Shown piece by piece: positions 52,838-62,021 of a stretch of DNA of 64,000 nucleotides (position 1 is the stretch's first letter; each line of letters starts with the position of its first letter). The notes under the pieces were generated by a model. The model saw only the letters and a list, made by a program, of their open reading frames with translations. It did no database searches and was not told the origin of the DNA. The position numbers and the translations under genes were made by a program. This stretch comes from Candidatus Magasanikbacteria bacterium RIFCSPHIGHO2_01_FULL_41_23. Its GTDB lineage: Bacteria; Patescibacteria; ABY1; Magasanikbacterales; UBA922. The DNA lies in contig MFPT01000004.1 of the NCBI GenBank assembly GCA_001782805.1, positions 46,156-110,155 of the forward strand, written 5' to 3'.

Positions 52838-53572
52838 TTACAAAGTTTTCCATAACGCATCGAAAATATGCACTTGGGTTTCGTACACGCCATCATTTTC
52901 AATCACAACACCAACCGCTTCATTCTGAACATTCAGAGAAATATATGCGGCCTTGCTTGGATACAAAATAATATACGTTGGTTTAGTTTCCGGCGCAGAC
53001 AGCCATTTGCGTTCATCAAGTCCGCGCAATTCTCCACCTTCTCCCAACGCAATGACGCGTACCGAAATATTTTTGGCCACACGCACATCACTAAACGTAG
53101 AAAAATTCGCGTACAAATGATCGCGAATTCCTTCGGTAGAATATGCTCGATACTTAGGTTCTTGGCTTTGTTCGCAGGTAAGAAGTACGTCATTTAAAAT
53201 AGCCGGCAATTCAATTGATGAAAAATAACGAGCAATCGGCCTATCTCCGCCGCGATTATACAAAGCTTCCAATTCCGGTACTGAACGCTCTAATTCCAGA
53301 CTTGCTTGTTCTAAATTATGCGTCTCTTCTTTTATTAGACTGCGTAACCGTGCCGGCGATTCGGCCACAAAATGTTGTTTGGATTTTTTTTCATAAAAAG
53401 AAACTAAGCCACGATCACCAAGCCATTTGAGCGAATCATACGTTGAACCTCTATTTAATCCGCAAAATTCCGCCAAGTTGCGCACTGAACTGGGACCAAG
53501 TTGAAGAATGCCCATATAGACTTGGGCGGTCTTGTCAGAAAAGCCTATTTTCTTTAATAATTCATTTTTCAT
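52838..53572 (-). CDS. TrmB-family winged-helix transcriptional regulator
   Basis: 244 residues. The N-terminal winged helix is LLKKIGFSDKTAQVYMGILQ followed by the recognition helix in CGLNRGSTYDSLKWLGDRGL. A coiled-coil-like linker (LIKEETHNLEQASLELERSV) leads to a C-terminal effector domain. TrmB proteins sense sugars and control sugar transport or central carbon genes, mainly in archaea. It heads the 14-gene operon, with a promoter that overlaps the previous terminator, and may control it. Confidence 0.85.
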   Translation of the reverse strand: MKNELLKKIGFSDKTAQVYMGILQLGPSSVRNLAEFCGLNRGSTYDSLKWLGDRGLVSFYEKKSKQHFVAESPARLRSLIKEETHNLEQASLELERSVPELEALYNRGGDRPIARYFSSIELPAILNDVLLTCEQSQEPKYRAYSTEGIRDHLYANFSTFSDVRVAKNISVRVIALGEGGELRGLDERKWLSAPETKPTYIILYPSKAAYISLNVQNEAVGVVIENDGVYETQVHIFDALWKTL

Positions 53573-53590
53573 ATTTTTAGCTTATTTTAG

Positions 53591-53618
53591 ATAATATCAT
53601 AAACAAAAAAACTGTCAA
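53591..53618 (-). promoter_or_regulatory. promoter of the long TrmB-headed operon
   Basis: TTGACA (53618-53613), 16 bp, TATTAT (53596-53591) on the minus strand. The -35 box forms the right arm of the aldolase terminator. Confidence 0.7.
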
Positions 53619-53637
53619 GTTTTTACTGACAGCTTTT
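53605..53637 (-). terminator. intrinsic terminator after the aldolase gene, overlapping the next promoter
   Basis: CTGTCA, loop GTAAAAAC, TTGACAG, then TTTTTTTG on the minus strand. Confidence 0.85.
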
Positions 53638-53655
53638 TATTATGATATGACGATC

Positions 53656-54678
53656 CTATTCCCCAAAATATTCGCCTTTACTGGCCAAACCATTCATTTT
53701 TGCCCTTTTATAGAATTCAGCTTGAGCCGCTGTTATATTTTCCGATTTTCCACCCCATGTTTTTAAAACAGAAGTCTGCAAAGCCCGACCATACGAAAAG
53801 CTCAACACCCATGGCGTATTATCCTGCGCAGATGTATCACCTTTCATGGCATTAATCGCCTGCAAATTGGCCGTCGCCTCAACTTCACTTTGACCGCCGG
53901 ACAAAAATACAATTCCGGGAACTTGGGCCGAAACATTTTCGTGCAAACATTGCAAAGTCAATCGCGCAATTTCTTCGGCAGAACTTTTGATCGATTCACT
54001 GCCCGCAATCACCATGTTTGGTTTGAGCAAAATTCCCGGCAGATAAACACCGGCCTCATTTAATTTAGCAAAAACTGTTTTTAAGACTTGGCTCGTAACT
54101 TCGTAGCAGCGTTCAATCGTATGTCCGCCATCCATTAAAACTTCCGGCTCGACAATCGGCACAATATTATTTTGCTGACACAACAAGGCATACTGAGCCA
54201 ATTGCTCAGCATTTTTTTCTATACATAACTCAGTGGGAATTCCCTCGCCGATTGTTATTACTGCTCGCCATTTGGCAAATTTGGCAGCAAAACCAGCATA
54301 TTGTTTCAATCGTTCATCCAATCCCTCTAAACCTTTGGTAACCAGCTCCAAGAGAGATTCGGACATCGGTTCAGTACCAAGATCAACTTTAATTCCCGGA
54401 AGAATTCCTTTTTTTTCTAAAACAGAAACAAAAGTATGGCCATCATTCGCCCGCTGTTTTATGGTTTCATCAAATAAAATCACGCCGCTAATAAATTCTT
54501 CAATTCCTGAAGTCGTAAACAATAATTCGCGATACGCGCGACGATTATCTTCGGTTGATTCCACATTAATTTTCGCGAAACGCTTGGTAATGGTTCCGGT
54601 ACTTTCATCCGCAGCCAAAATTCCTTTTCCCGGAGCAACTAATTGTCGCGCAATTGATTCTAATAATTCTTTGTTCAT
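53656..54678 (-). CDS. class I fructose-bisphosphate aldolase
   Basis: About 340 residues from the ATG at 54678 (MNKELLESIARQLVAPGKG). GILAADESTGTITKRF and YRELLFTTSG are hallmarks of the metazoan-like class I family. The Schiff-base Lys lies in GILLKPNMVIAG. LSGGQSEVEATANL and the C-terminal SFSYGRALQ follow. It acts in glycolysis and gluconeogenesis and stands beside the GlpX phosphatase. Upstream DNA is repeat-rich. Confidence 0.95.
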   Translation of the reverse strand: MNKELLESIARQLVAPGKGILAADESTGTITKRFAKINVESTEDNRRAYRELLFTTSGIEEFISGVILFDETIKQRANDGHTFVSVLEKKGILPGIKVDLGTEPMSESLLELVTKGLEGLDERLKQYAGFAAKFAKWRAVITIGEGIPTELCIEKNAEQLAQYALLCQQNNIVPIVEPEVLMDGGHTIERCYEVTSQVLKTVFAKLNEAGVYLPGILLKPNMVIAGSESIKSSAEEIARLTLQCLHENVSAQVPGIVFLSGGQSEVEATANLQAINAMKGDTSAQDNTPWVLSFSYGRALQTSVLKTWGGKSENITAAQAEFYKRAKMNGLASKGEYFGE

Positions 54679-54900
54679 ACTTAATTTAAAATAAAAATTC
54701 ACTATTCTGTTCATTCGGTTGTCACCATATCAGTCATCGCCGCTCGCTCGCAGATGGATTCAGTGAATGGCTCACTCACTACATTGTCCGCTCGGCTTTG
54801 ATTATATATAGTATAGATTCAGCCTCGCGTCCAAACGTGCGCTGACTGACATGAATGCCAACCTCACTAATGCAACAGCGAAACATTCGATATACTGAAT

Positions 54901-55013
54901 AAGCAAACTGGAACTGAATCCTCTTTTTCTGAAAGCTGAGTATATTGACTTACTGAGAATGCATAATCCGTCAGACTATCAGTTGAAAAAAAGAGGATCA
55001 GTGAAGTTTGCTT
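54901..55013 (-). repeat. H-type hairpin repeat, copy H4 (tail 54870-54900)
   Basis: A 113-bp hairpin, inverted relative to H1/H2, with the same core but different arms: AAGCAAACT/AGTTTGCTT instead of AAGCAAAAT/ATTTTGCTT, and ACTGATCCTCTTTTT/AAAAAGAGGATTCAGT instead of the GACGATAT arms. The rest of the 54679-55071 gap holds a B-type end at 54683-54705, GCTCGCTCG-containing short palindromes at 54745-54795, and a TATACTATATATAAT-like AT block that may be the aldolase promoter. Confidence 0.87.
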
Positions 55014-55071
55014 AAGACTTAGAAAACGAGGCTTGACTAAGTCTTACGAAAAAAATTATTCATTAACAATA

Positions 55072-56013
55072 TTATTTCCTCCGATGCCATGTTTCCAAAT
55101 ATCGCACTGTTCCAGTTTTCACGCGCATCACTACCGAATGCGTAATACAATAATCTGTAGTATACCGTACACCTTTAAGCATCGGCCCGTCAATGACACC
55201 AGTCGCAGTAAATGTAATATCATTACCAGACACTAAATCTTCAGTCGTATATATTTTATTAAAATCAATAATTCCCATTCCACGCAATTCATCTTCCTGC
55301 GCTGAATTTTTTGGTTTCAACTGCGCCTGAAATTCACCACCCAAACATTTAATCGCCGCGCTCGCGAGCACTGCCTCTGCGCTTGCTCCAATACCCATCA
55401 GCAAATCAATGCCTGAATCAGGCAATGATGGTGCAATCGCGCCGGCCACATCGCCGTCAGTAATTAAACGCACGCGAGCGCCAGCCTGGCGAATTTGAGT
55501 TATCAAATCTTCGTGACGCGGACGATCAAGCACCATTACAACCATTTCTGAAACTTTTTTGCCTAGTTTATTGGCCGCGCGTATAATGTTATTTTCCGGA
55601 CTGTCCAACAAATTAATAACATCTTTTGTCGCTGGACCGCCAGCGATTTTATTCATATACATATCCGGCGCCCGAAATAATGTTCCGCGCAATCCAGTCG
55701 CAATTACCGAAATCGCATTCGGCGTACCATTGGCAACGCTATTCGTGCATTCCAAAGGATCAACCGCAATATCAAGTGCCACACCTTGGCCAGTTCCAAC
55801 TAACTCATCAACAAATAATTCCGGCGCTTCATCTTTTTTTCCTTCACCAATCGCAATGATACCATTAAATTCCACACTGGAAAATCGCGCGCGCATTTCA
55901 TCAACCGCGGCTTTATCCGCGGCAATTTTATCACCACGCCCCATCCATTTGGCCGCGGCAATTGCCCCGGCTTCGGTAACTCGAACAAATTCCAAAGCTA
56001 AATTACGATCCAT
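55072..56013 (-). CDS. glpX: class II fructose-1,6-bisphosphatase
   Basis: About 313 residues from the ATG at 56013 (MDRNLALEFVRVTEAGAIAA). GRGDKIAADKAAVDEMR, the metal-binding IAIGEGKKDEAPELF, and VDPLECTNSVANG are the GlpX landmarks. GIGASAEAVLASAAIKCLGG follows. The C-terminus has DITFTATGVIDGPMLKGVRY. It hydrolyses FBP to fructose-6-P, the committing step of gluconeogenesis. Confidence 0.95.
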   Translation of the reverse strand: MDRNLALEFVRVTEAGAIAAAKWMGRGDKIAADKAAVDEMRARFSSVEFNGIIAIGEGKKDEAPELFVDELVGTGQGVALDIAVDPLECTNSVANGTPNAISVIATGLRGTLFRAPDMYMNKIAGGPATKDVINLLDSPENNIIRAANKLGKKVSEMVVMVLDRPRHEDLITQIRQAGARVRLITDGDVAGAIAPSLPDSGIDLLMGIGASAEAVLASAAIKCLGGEFQAQLKPKNSAQEDELRGMGIIDFNKIYTTEDLVSGNDITFTATGVIDGPMLKGVRYTTDYCITHSVVMRVKTGTVRYLETWHRRK

Positions 56014-56015
56014 AT

Positions 56016-56273
56016 TTATGTTCGGCCATTTAAAACCGCATCCCAAATTTCTTCCACTTCATCTTCCAGATTCACATCGTCGGCATGATCCAAATACCAC
56101 TGACCAAACGCGACTTGAAGTTCACCAAAATCAGAAGCATTGCTGACTGCGTCTTCTAACAACGCATATTTTTCTTCATGCGTGCGAGCCATACTTTCTT
56201 CAATTTCTTCAAACAAGCCGCGCATGTGACCGAGTAAATTATTTTTTACTAATTCAAATTGTTCTTCATGCAT
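56016..56273 (-). CDS. small acidic hypothetical protein
   Basis: 85 residues, strongly acidic, helical (LLGHMRGLFEEIEESMARTH; YLDHADDVNLEDEVEEIWDAV). No family recognised. It precedes glpX by two bases, so the two are translated together, and it has a TTGCAA-16-TATATT promoter (56336-56309). An accessory or regulatory role for GlpX is possible but unproven. Confidence 0.7.
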   Translation of the reverse strand: MHEEQFELVKNNLLGHMRGLFEEIEESMARTHEEKYALLEDAVSNASDFGELQVAFGQWYLDHADDVNLEDEVEEIWDAVLNGRT

Positions 56274-56308
56274 AAAAAAATTAATTCAAAAATGTAATAT
56301 CAATGCAA

Positions 56309-56336
56309 AATATACCACAGTTATTTTTTATTGCAA
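56309..56336 (-). promoter_or_regulatory. promoter of the small acidic gene and glpX
   Basis: TTGCAA (56336-56331) and TATATT (56314-56309), 16 bp apart. Confidence 0.55.
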
Positions 56337-56359
56337 TGCCATATGCTGTGGACAATTGC

Positions 56360-56388
56360 TTTACAGACAAATTCAACCTATTTATACT
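56360..56388 (+). promoter_or_regulatory. promoter of xth, giving a nearly leaderless mRNA
   Basis: TTTACA (56360-56365), 17 bp, TATACT (56383-56388). The ATG is at 56398, so transcription should start within about three bases of the start codon. Confidence 0.7.
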
Positions 56389-56397
56389 ATAAACAAT

Positions 56398-57204
56398 ATG
56401 CCGATAACTCTCATTTCGTGGAATGTCAACGGTCTGCGCGCGGCTCTTAAAAAAAATTTTGAAGGATTTTTGGCTACGCAAAATCCGGATATTATCTGTT
56501 TGCAAGAAACCAAAGCCGAAGATCACCAAATTGAAGCTGATTTTTTGGGATACGATAAATTTTGGTGTTCATCGGAAATCAAAAAAGGATATTCTGGTAC
56601 GGCAATTTTAACAAAAATAAAACCAATAAATGTCACGTGCAATTTCCCTGACGCAATTGCGAAAAAATATAATTTAATTGATTCTCTCAAAAGAGACGCT
56701 AATCGTGAAGGAAGAATTTTGACTATTGAATTTGACAAATTTTTTTTGGTAAATGTATACACGCCCAATGCCAAAGAAGATTTATCACGACTATCATTTC
56801 GTTTTGAACAATGGGATCCGGCATTTTTGGAATACACAAAATCCTTAGAAAAAAATAAATCGGTTATTATCTGCGGCGATTTAAATGTGGCCCACCAAGA
56901 AATTGATTTGGCACGACCAAAAGAAAATGTTGGTAAACATGGTTTTACCAATGAAGAACGGGCCGGATTTGATAAATTCATTAAGACCGGTTTTGTGGAT
57001 ACATTACGTGCCCAATATCCGAATAAACCAGAATTGTACACTTGGTGGTCGAACTGGGGCAATGCGCGAGAACGCAATGTCGGTTGGCGCATTGATTATT
57101 TTTTAATGAGCGTAAAACTAAAAAAACAAATCACTGACGCATTTATACTTCCCCATGTCATGGGATCTGATCATTGTCCGGTAGGAATTACACTGGATTT
57201 GTAA
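56398..57204 (+). CDS. xth: exodeoxyribonuclease III / AP endonuclease
   Basis: 268 residues from the ATG at 56398 (MPITLISWNVNGLRAAL). ICLQETKAED holds the metal Glu. NVYTPNA and CGDLNVAHQEIDLARPK follow, then WRIDYFLMS and the C-terminal catalytic GSDHCPVGI. It cuts DNA at abasic sites and degrades 3' ends. It is a single-gene plus-strand unit between minus-strand glpX and 5S rRNA. Confidence 0.97.
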   Translation: MPITLISWNVNGLRAALKKNFEGFLATQNPDIICLQETKAEDHQIEADFLGYDKFWCSSEIKKGYSGTAILTKIKPINVTCNFPDAIAKKYNLIDSLKRDANREGRILTIEFDKFFLVNVYTPNAKEDLSRLSFRFEQWDPAFLEYTKSLEKNKSVIICGDLNVAHQEIDLARPKENVGKHGFTNEERAGFDKFIKTGFVDTLRAQYPNKPELYTWWSNWGNARERNVGWRIDYFLMSVKLKKQITDAFILPHVMGSDHCPVGITLDL

Positions 57205-57214
57205 TTTTTAAAAA

Positions 57215-57238
57215 AACCACAGAAATAAAAAAGATCCA

Positions 57239-57240
<2 letters not shown>
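57215..57240 (-). terminator. terminator of the 23S-5S unit
   Basis: Just after 5S on the minus strand AGATTTGGATCT forms a short hairpin followed by TTTTTTATTT. Confidence 0.6.
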
Positions 57241-57350
<110 letters not shown>

Positions 57351-57708
57351 TGAATCTCTTTTATCCCGCCGAAGTCCGAAGGACAAAGGCGGGGTTTTGT
57401 TTAGGATTTGGGTAATTAAAGCCCTGTACGGGCTTGAAAAGCACAACTAAGTGCTTCTGTAGTGTTGGGTCAATTAGTACGCCTCGGCATACACCTAGCG
57501 CCTATCAATCTGGTCGTCTACCAGAGACCTCATAACGAATATTAATCTTAAGAACGGCTTCGCACTTAGATGCTTTCAGCGCTTATCCGTGCCGAACTTA
57601 GCTACCCAGCTATGCCTTGCGGACAACTGGCACACCAGAGGTTCGTCAATCCCGGTCCTCTCGTACTAGGGATTGGTTCTCTCAATATTCAACGCCCACA
57701 GCAGATAG

Positions 57709-57760
<52 letters not shown>

Positions 57761-57773
57761 TGGCGAACAGCCA

Positions 57774-57804
<31 letters not shown>

Positions 57805-57820
57805 CGATGAGCCGACATCG

Positions 57821-58174
57821 TACTTTGTTCCACAGTTTCTTGTGGCGTAGACTATATCTTCTTCTTGCTCTGGATGGTAGCGGATGCCGACAAGTCGGCA
57901 CGTGATCCGCGTAATCTCAGTTTGACTGTGCAAGAGTCGGCGTGTTGTCTCTCCTGATCATTAATCAGGAAAAACCTCCCCTTTCGGGTCAGTCGTTACG
58001 GGGTTATCCCGACATTGTCGGGAAACTTCCCACGGTATTGCCGGGTGATTGTGGGTCAATCACTGACGGGTTCACCGTTATAAGCCGAATTTGTGTCTCT
58101 TAATCTATCTAAATTTAAAATTTTAACGAAAAGAATTGGGATAAACATTACTGTTTGTGCACCCCGATATGTTA
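57821..58174 (-). other. group I intron at 23S position 2500 (E. coli numbering), no ORF
   Basis: 354 nt. The 5' exon ends GGCACCT (58175) and the 3' exon starts CGATGTCGG (57820), matching U2500/C2501. P1: exon GCACCU pairs with intron GGGUGC with the expected U-G at the splice site. P10: intron AUAUCG pairs with exon CGAUGU. Core elements: ACGGTGAACCC (P), CAATACCGTGGGAAG (Q), GAGACAACACGCCG (R) and AAGATATAGTC (S). Two GTCGGG/GCCGAC palindromes decorate peripheral stems. The last intron base reads A, not the usual omega-G. Confidence 0.88.
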
Positions 58175-58710
58175 AGGTGCCAAACCGCGCCGTCGCTGTG
58201 GACGCTTGGGCGCGATCAGCCTGTTATCCCCGGAGTAGCTTTTATCCGTTGAGCTTCCGCCGTCCTATATCGTACGGTCGGATCACTAACTTCCGCTTTC
58301 GCGACTGATCGGGTGGTAGCCCTTTCAGTAAAGCTGGCTTTTGCGTTTGCACGTCCAGTCCGATTTCCATCCGGACTAAGCCAACCTTTGTAAACGCCTC
58401 CGTTACATTTTGGGAGGCAACCGCCCCAGTTAAACTACCCATCAGATACTGTCTCTCTATCCTGATTCAAGGACAAAGATTAGATACATCGCTACGCAAG
58501 GGTGGTATCTCACTGACTCCCGACTTTCGTCGGGATCCCACCTATGCTGAACAAGCGAAGCAATGCACCAATATCAAACTATAGTAAAGCTTCACGGGGT
58601 CTTTTCGTCTAGTTGCGGGTATGTCGCATCTTCACGACACTTGCATTTTCGCCGAGTACATCGTCAAGACAGTCCACTCATCATTATGCCATTCGTGCGG
58701 GTCGGAACTC

Positions 58711-59466
<756 letters not shown>

Positions 59467-60239
59467 GGTTATAGTTACCGCCGGCGTTCATCAGCGCTTC
59501 AGCTCAAGGCTGCCTCTAATAAATTAGAATGACCTCTCCCTTTAACGTTCTGACACTGGCCAGGCATCGCCCTCTATACGTCCTCTTGCGAGTTAGCAGA
59601 GAGCTGTGTTTTTGATAAACAGTTGCAAGTGGTGTTTTGTTGATCCCGACTTTCGTCGGAAAGGCCTTATCCCGAAGTTACGGCCGTTGTTTTGCCTAGT
59701 TCCTTAACGATGTTTATCTCGTTCGCCTTAGTCTACTCGACTCACCCACCTGTGTCGGTTTACGGTACGATTTGATAAAGCCTAGCGTTATTACACATTT
59801 CTCGGCATCACATCTCCATGAATTGTCCAACTTTGCAGTCGGTCTCTCCCTTTCGGGACGAACAATGCCTGTTTCGCTCATAGTTTAATGATACGGATGT
59901 AATAACAAACTTTACCAAGTGCAGAAATATTAATCTGCTCTTCCATCGGTTACCCTAGCATTGCTAGGCTGGCCTTAGGATCGACTAACCCAGGGACGAT
60001 TCTCGTGGCCCTGGAAACCTTGGGTTTACGGCGTGAAGGACTCTCACCTTCATATGTGCTACTTGTGCCTACATTCTCTCTTCTGAACGCTCCACACCAC
60101 CTCACGGTGTATGCTTCGCAGCAGTTCAGAATGCTCCTCTACCATCCCGACATAGTCGGGATCCGCAGTTTCGGTACAATACTTAGCCCCGATACATTTT
60201 CGGCGCGAAAACTCTTGACCAGTGAGCTATTACGCTATC

Positions 60240-60271
<32 letters not shown>

Positions 60272-60795
60272 TGGTTGTTAGAGAATTGACACCACCTTTT
60301 ACACTTAGTATTGATTTAGGGACCTTAACTGGCGGTCTGGGCTGTTTCCCTTTTGACCAATGCAGCTTAGCCCGCATGGTCTGACTTGTATACTATAATC
60401 CCCGGCATTCGGAGTTTGATTAAAACTGGTATCCCGAAGGACCCAAGTTTCATCCAGTGCTCTACCACCGGAGGGATCATACACAGCTAGTCCAAAAACT
60501 ATTTCGAGGAGAACCAGCTATTACCGAGTTCGATAAGAATTTCTCTCCTATCCACAACTCATCCCCTTGTGTTGCACAGCAAGTGGGTTCGGACCTCCTC
60601 CCGACTCTCGTCGGGACTCATCCTGGTCATGGATTGCTCACCCGGTTTCGGGTCTACTGTTTGCGACTAATTTCCCACAATAAAGTGGAAAAACGCCGAT
60701 TAAGACTTGGTTTCCCTGCGGCTACACCCCATAAGGGTTTAACCTTGCCACAAAACAGTAAGTCGTAGGCTCATTCTTCAATAGGAATACCGTCA

Positions 60796-60829
60796 CCCCT
60801 CGACTCGTCGCTATGCTCCTCGCTCGGGG
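60796..60829 (+). repeat. REP-like palindrome inside the 23S rRNA gene
   Basis: CCCCTCGACTCGTC, GCTATGCTCC loop, TCGCTCGGGG. It has the same outer arms as the element inside the DsbA-like gene at 30107. The following GTCCTGAGTGAG...GAATCGAAGGAC palindrome (60858-60893) is a second inserted type. Confidence 0.8.
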
Positions 60830-60950
60830 CAAGTCCGTTTTATTTAACTAACGGGACTTGTCCTGAGTGAGACGCGCAGCGTCGAATCGAAGGACTCCGG
60901 CTCATTGTAAGCGCATGGTTTCAGGATCTATTTCACCGCCCTCACCGGGC

Positions 60951-60989
<39 letters not shown>

Positions 60990-61781
60990 ATCACTGTTAG
61001 TATTTAGCCTTATCCCATAGTCGGGACTGTTTCCGACGGAATTTCACGTGTTCCGCCGTACTCAAGATAAAAGGCTTCCGCAAACAGATATATTTCACCT
61101 ACAGGACTATCACCTTCTTTGGTGCTCCGTTCCAGGAGTCTTTGATTATATATTGATTTGTCGGATCAGTTTTATTAGGAAACTGTAGCCTAATTCTTAC
61201 TACGCTTATACTACAACGGCCTACCCTTTAAAGTACCGCGTCTAAAAAAGTCAAAGACTCGTTTGTTCTCGATACTAACATAGTATAAGTTTGGGCTTTG
61301 TCCCCGTTCGCTCGCCACTACTAAGGGAATCATACACGCAGAACTCACGCGAAGTCGATCCGCCCCGACTCGTTCGTTCCCGACAGAAAGTCGGGACAAG
61401 CGGGACGAGATGGCGTTCACGTGAGATCAACGTTTGGTATTTTATTTTCCTCTGGGTACTGAGATGTTTCACTTCCCCAGGTTAACTCCGGACACTTATG
61501 TATTAGGTGTGCGGTACTCCCGACAAAAGTCGGGAATGGGTTCCCCCATTCGGAAATCTCCGGATCAAAGGTTGCTTATCACCTCCCCGAAGCTTATCGC
61601 AGATTGCTACGTCCTTCATCGTCTAACAGTGTCAAGGCATCCACCTTGCGCTCTTTTACACTACAGAAGCACACAATTGTGCTTCTTTTTTTACCCATAC
61701 CCTAAATTGTAAGGATCAGTCAGTGATTCGCAATAATCTTTCTATCACACGGTTCGGCACAATTTTTTATGCGGATTCGTG

Positions 61782-61845
61782 TGGAAAAAAACAACCGCTT
61801 TCCAAGCGGCCGACATCAATACAATGTTGGTTGCTAGCTTGGAAA
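61782..61845 (-). promoter_or_regulatory. terminator and alternative antiterminator in the 23S leader
   Basis: On the minus strand CCGCTT-GGA-AAGCGG followed by TTGTTTTTTT is an intrinsic terminator. Upstream TTTCCAAGC (61845-61837) is perfectly complementary to GCTTGGAAA (61807-61799), which includes most of the terminator stem, so the two structures exclude each other. Read through reaches the 23S gene; termination would release a ~140-nt leader RNA. Confidence 0.7.
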
Positions 61846-61939
61846 CTCTTCAGTGATAAAGTTTTTAAACATGTATGTTTTATTGGCTTTATCCAGAGGT
61901 CCAAACTAAGTTGGGACATGGTTTTTAAGACGTGGGGTC

Positions 61940-61968
61940 ATTTTATAGGAAAGCAACAGTGCTGTCAA
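61940..61968 (-). promoter_or_regulatory. promoter of the 23S-5S unit
   Basis: TTGACA (61968-61963), 17 bp, TAAAAT (61945-61940) on the minus strand, 280 bp before the 23S 5' end. No other convincing promoter is seen between here and the gene. Confidence 0.75.
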
Positions 61969-62021
61969 TAGAGGTTTTGGGGGGTGAAATGTGGATAACT
62001 CACAGTGAAAATTGAAAAAAA

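Noticed and set aside
61660..62021. 16S rRNA or spacer tRNAs upstream of 23S
   Set aside because: No 16S block or cloverleaf was found; the region is a promoter and leader, preceded by a protein gene.
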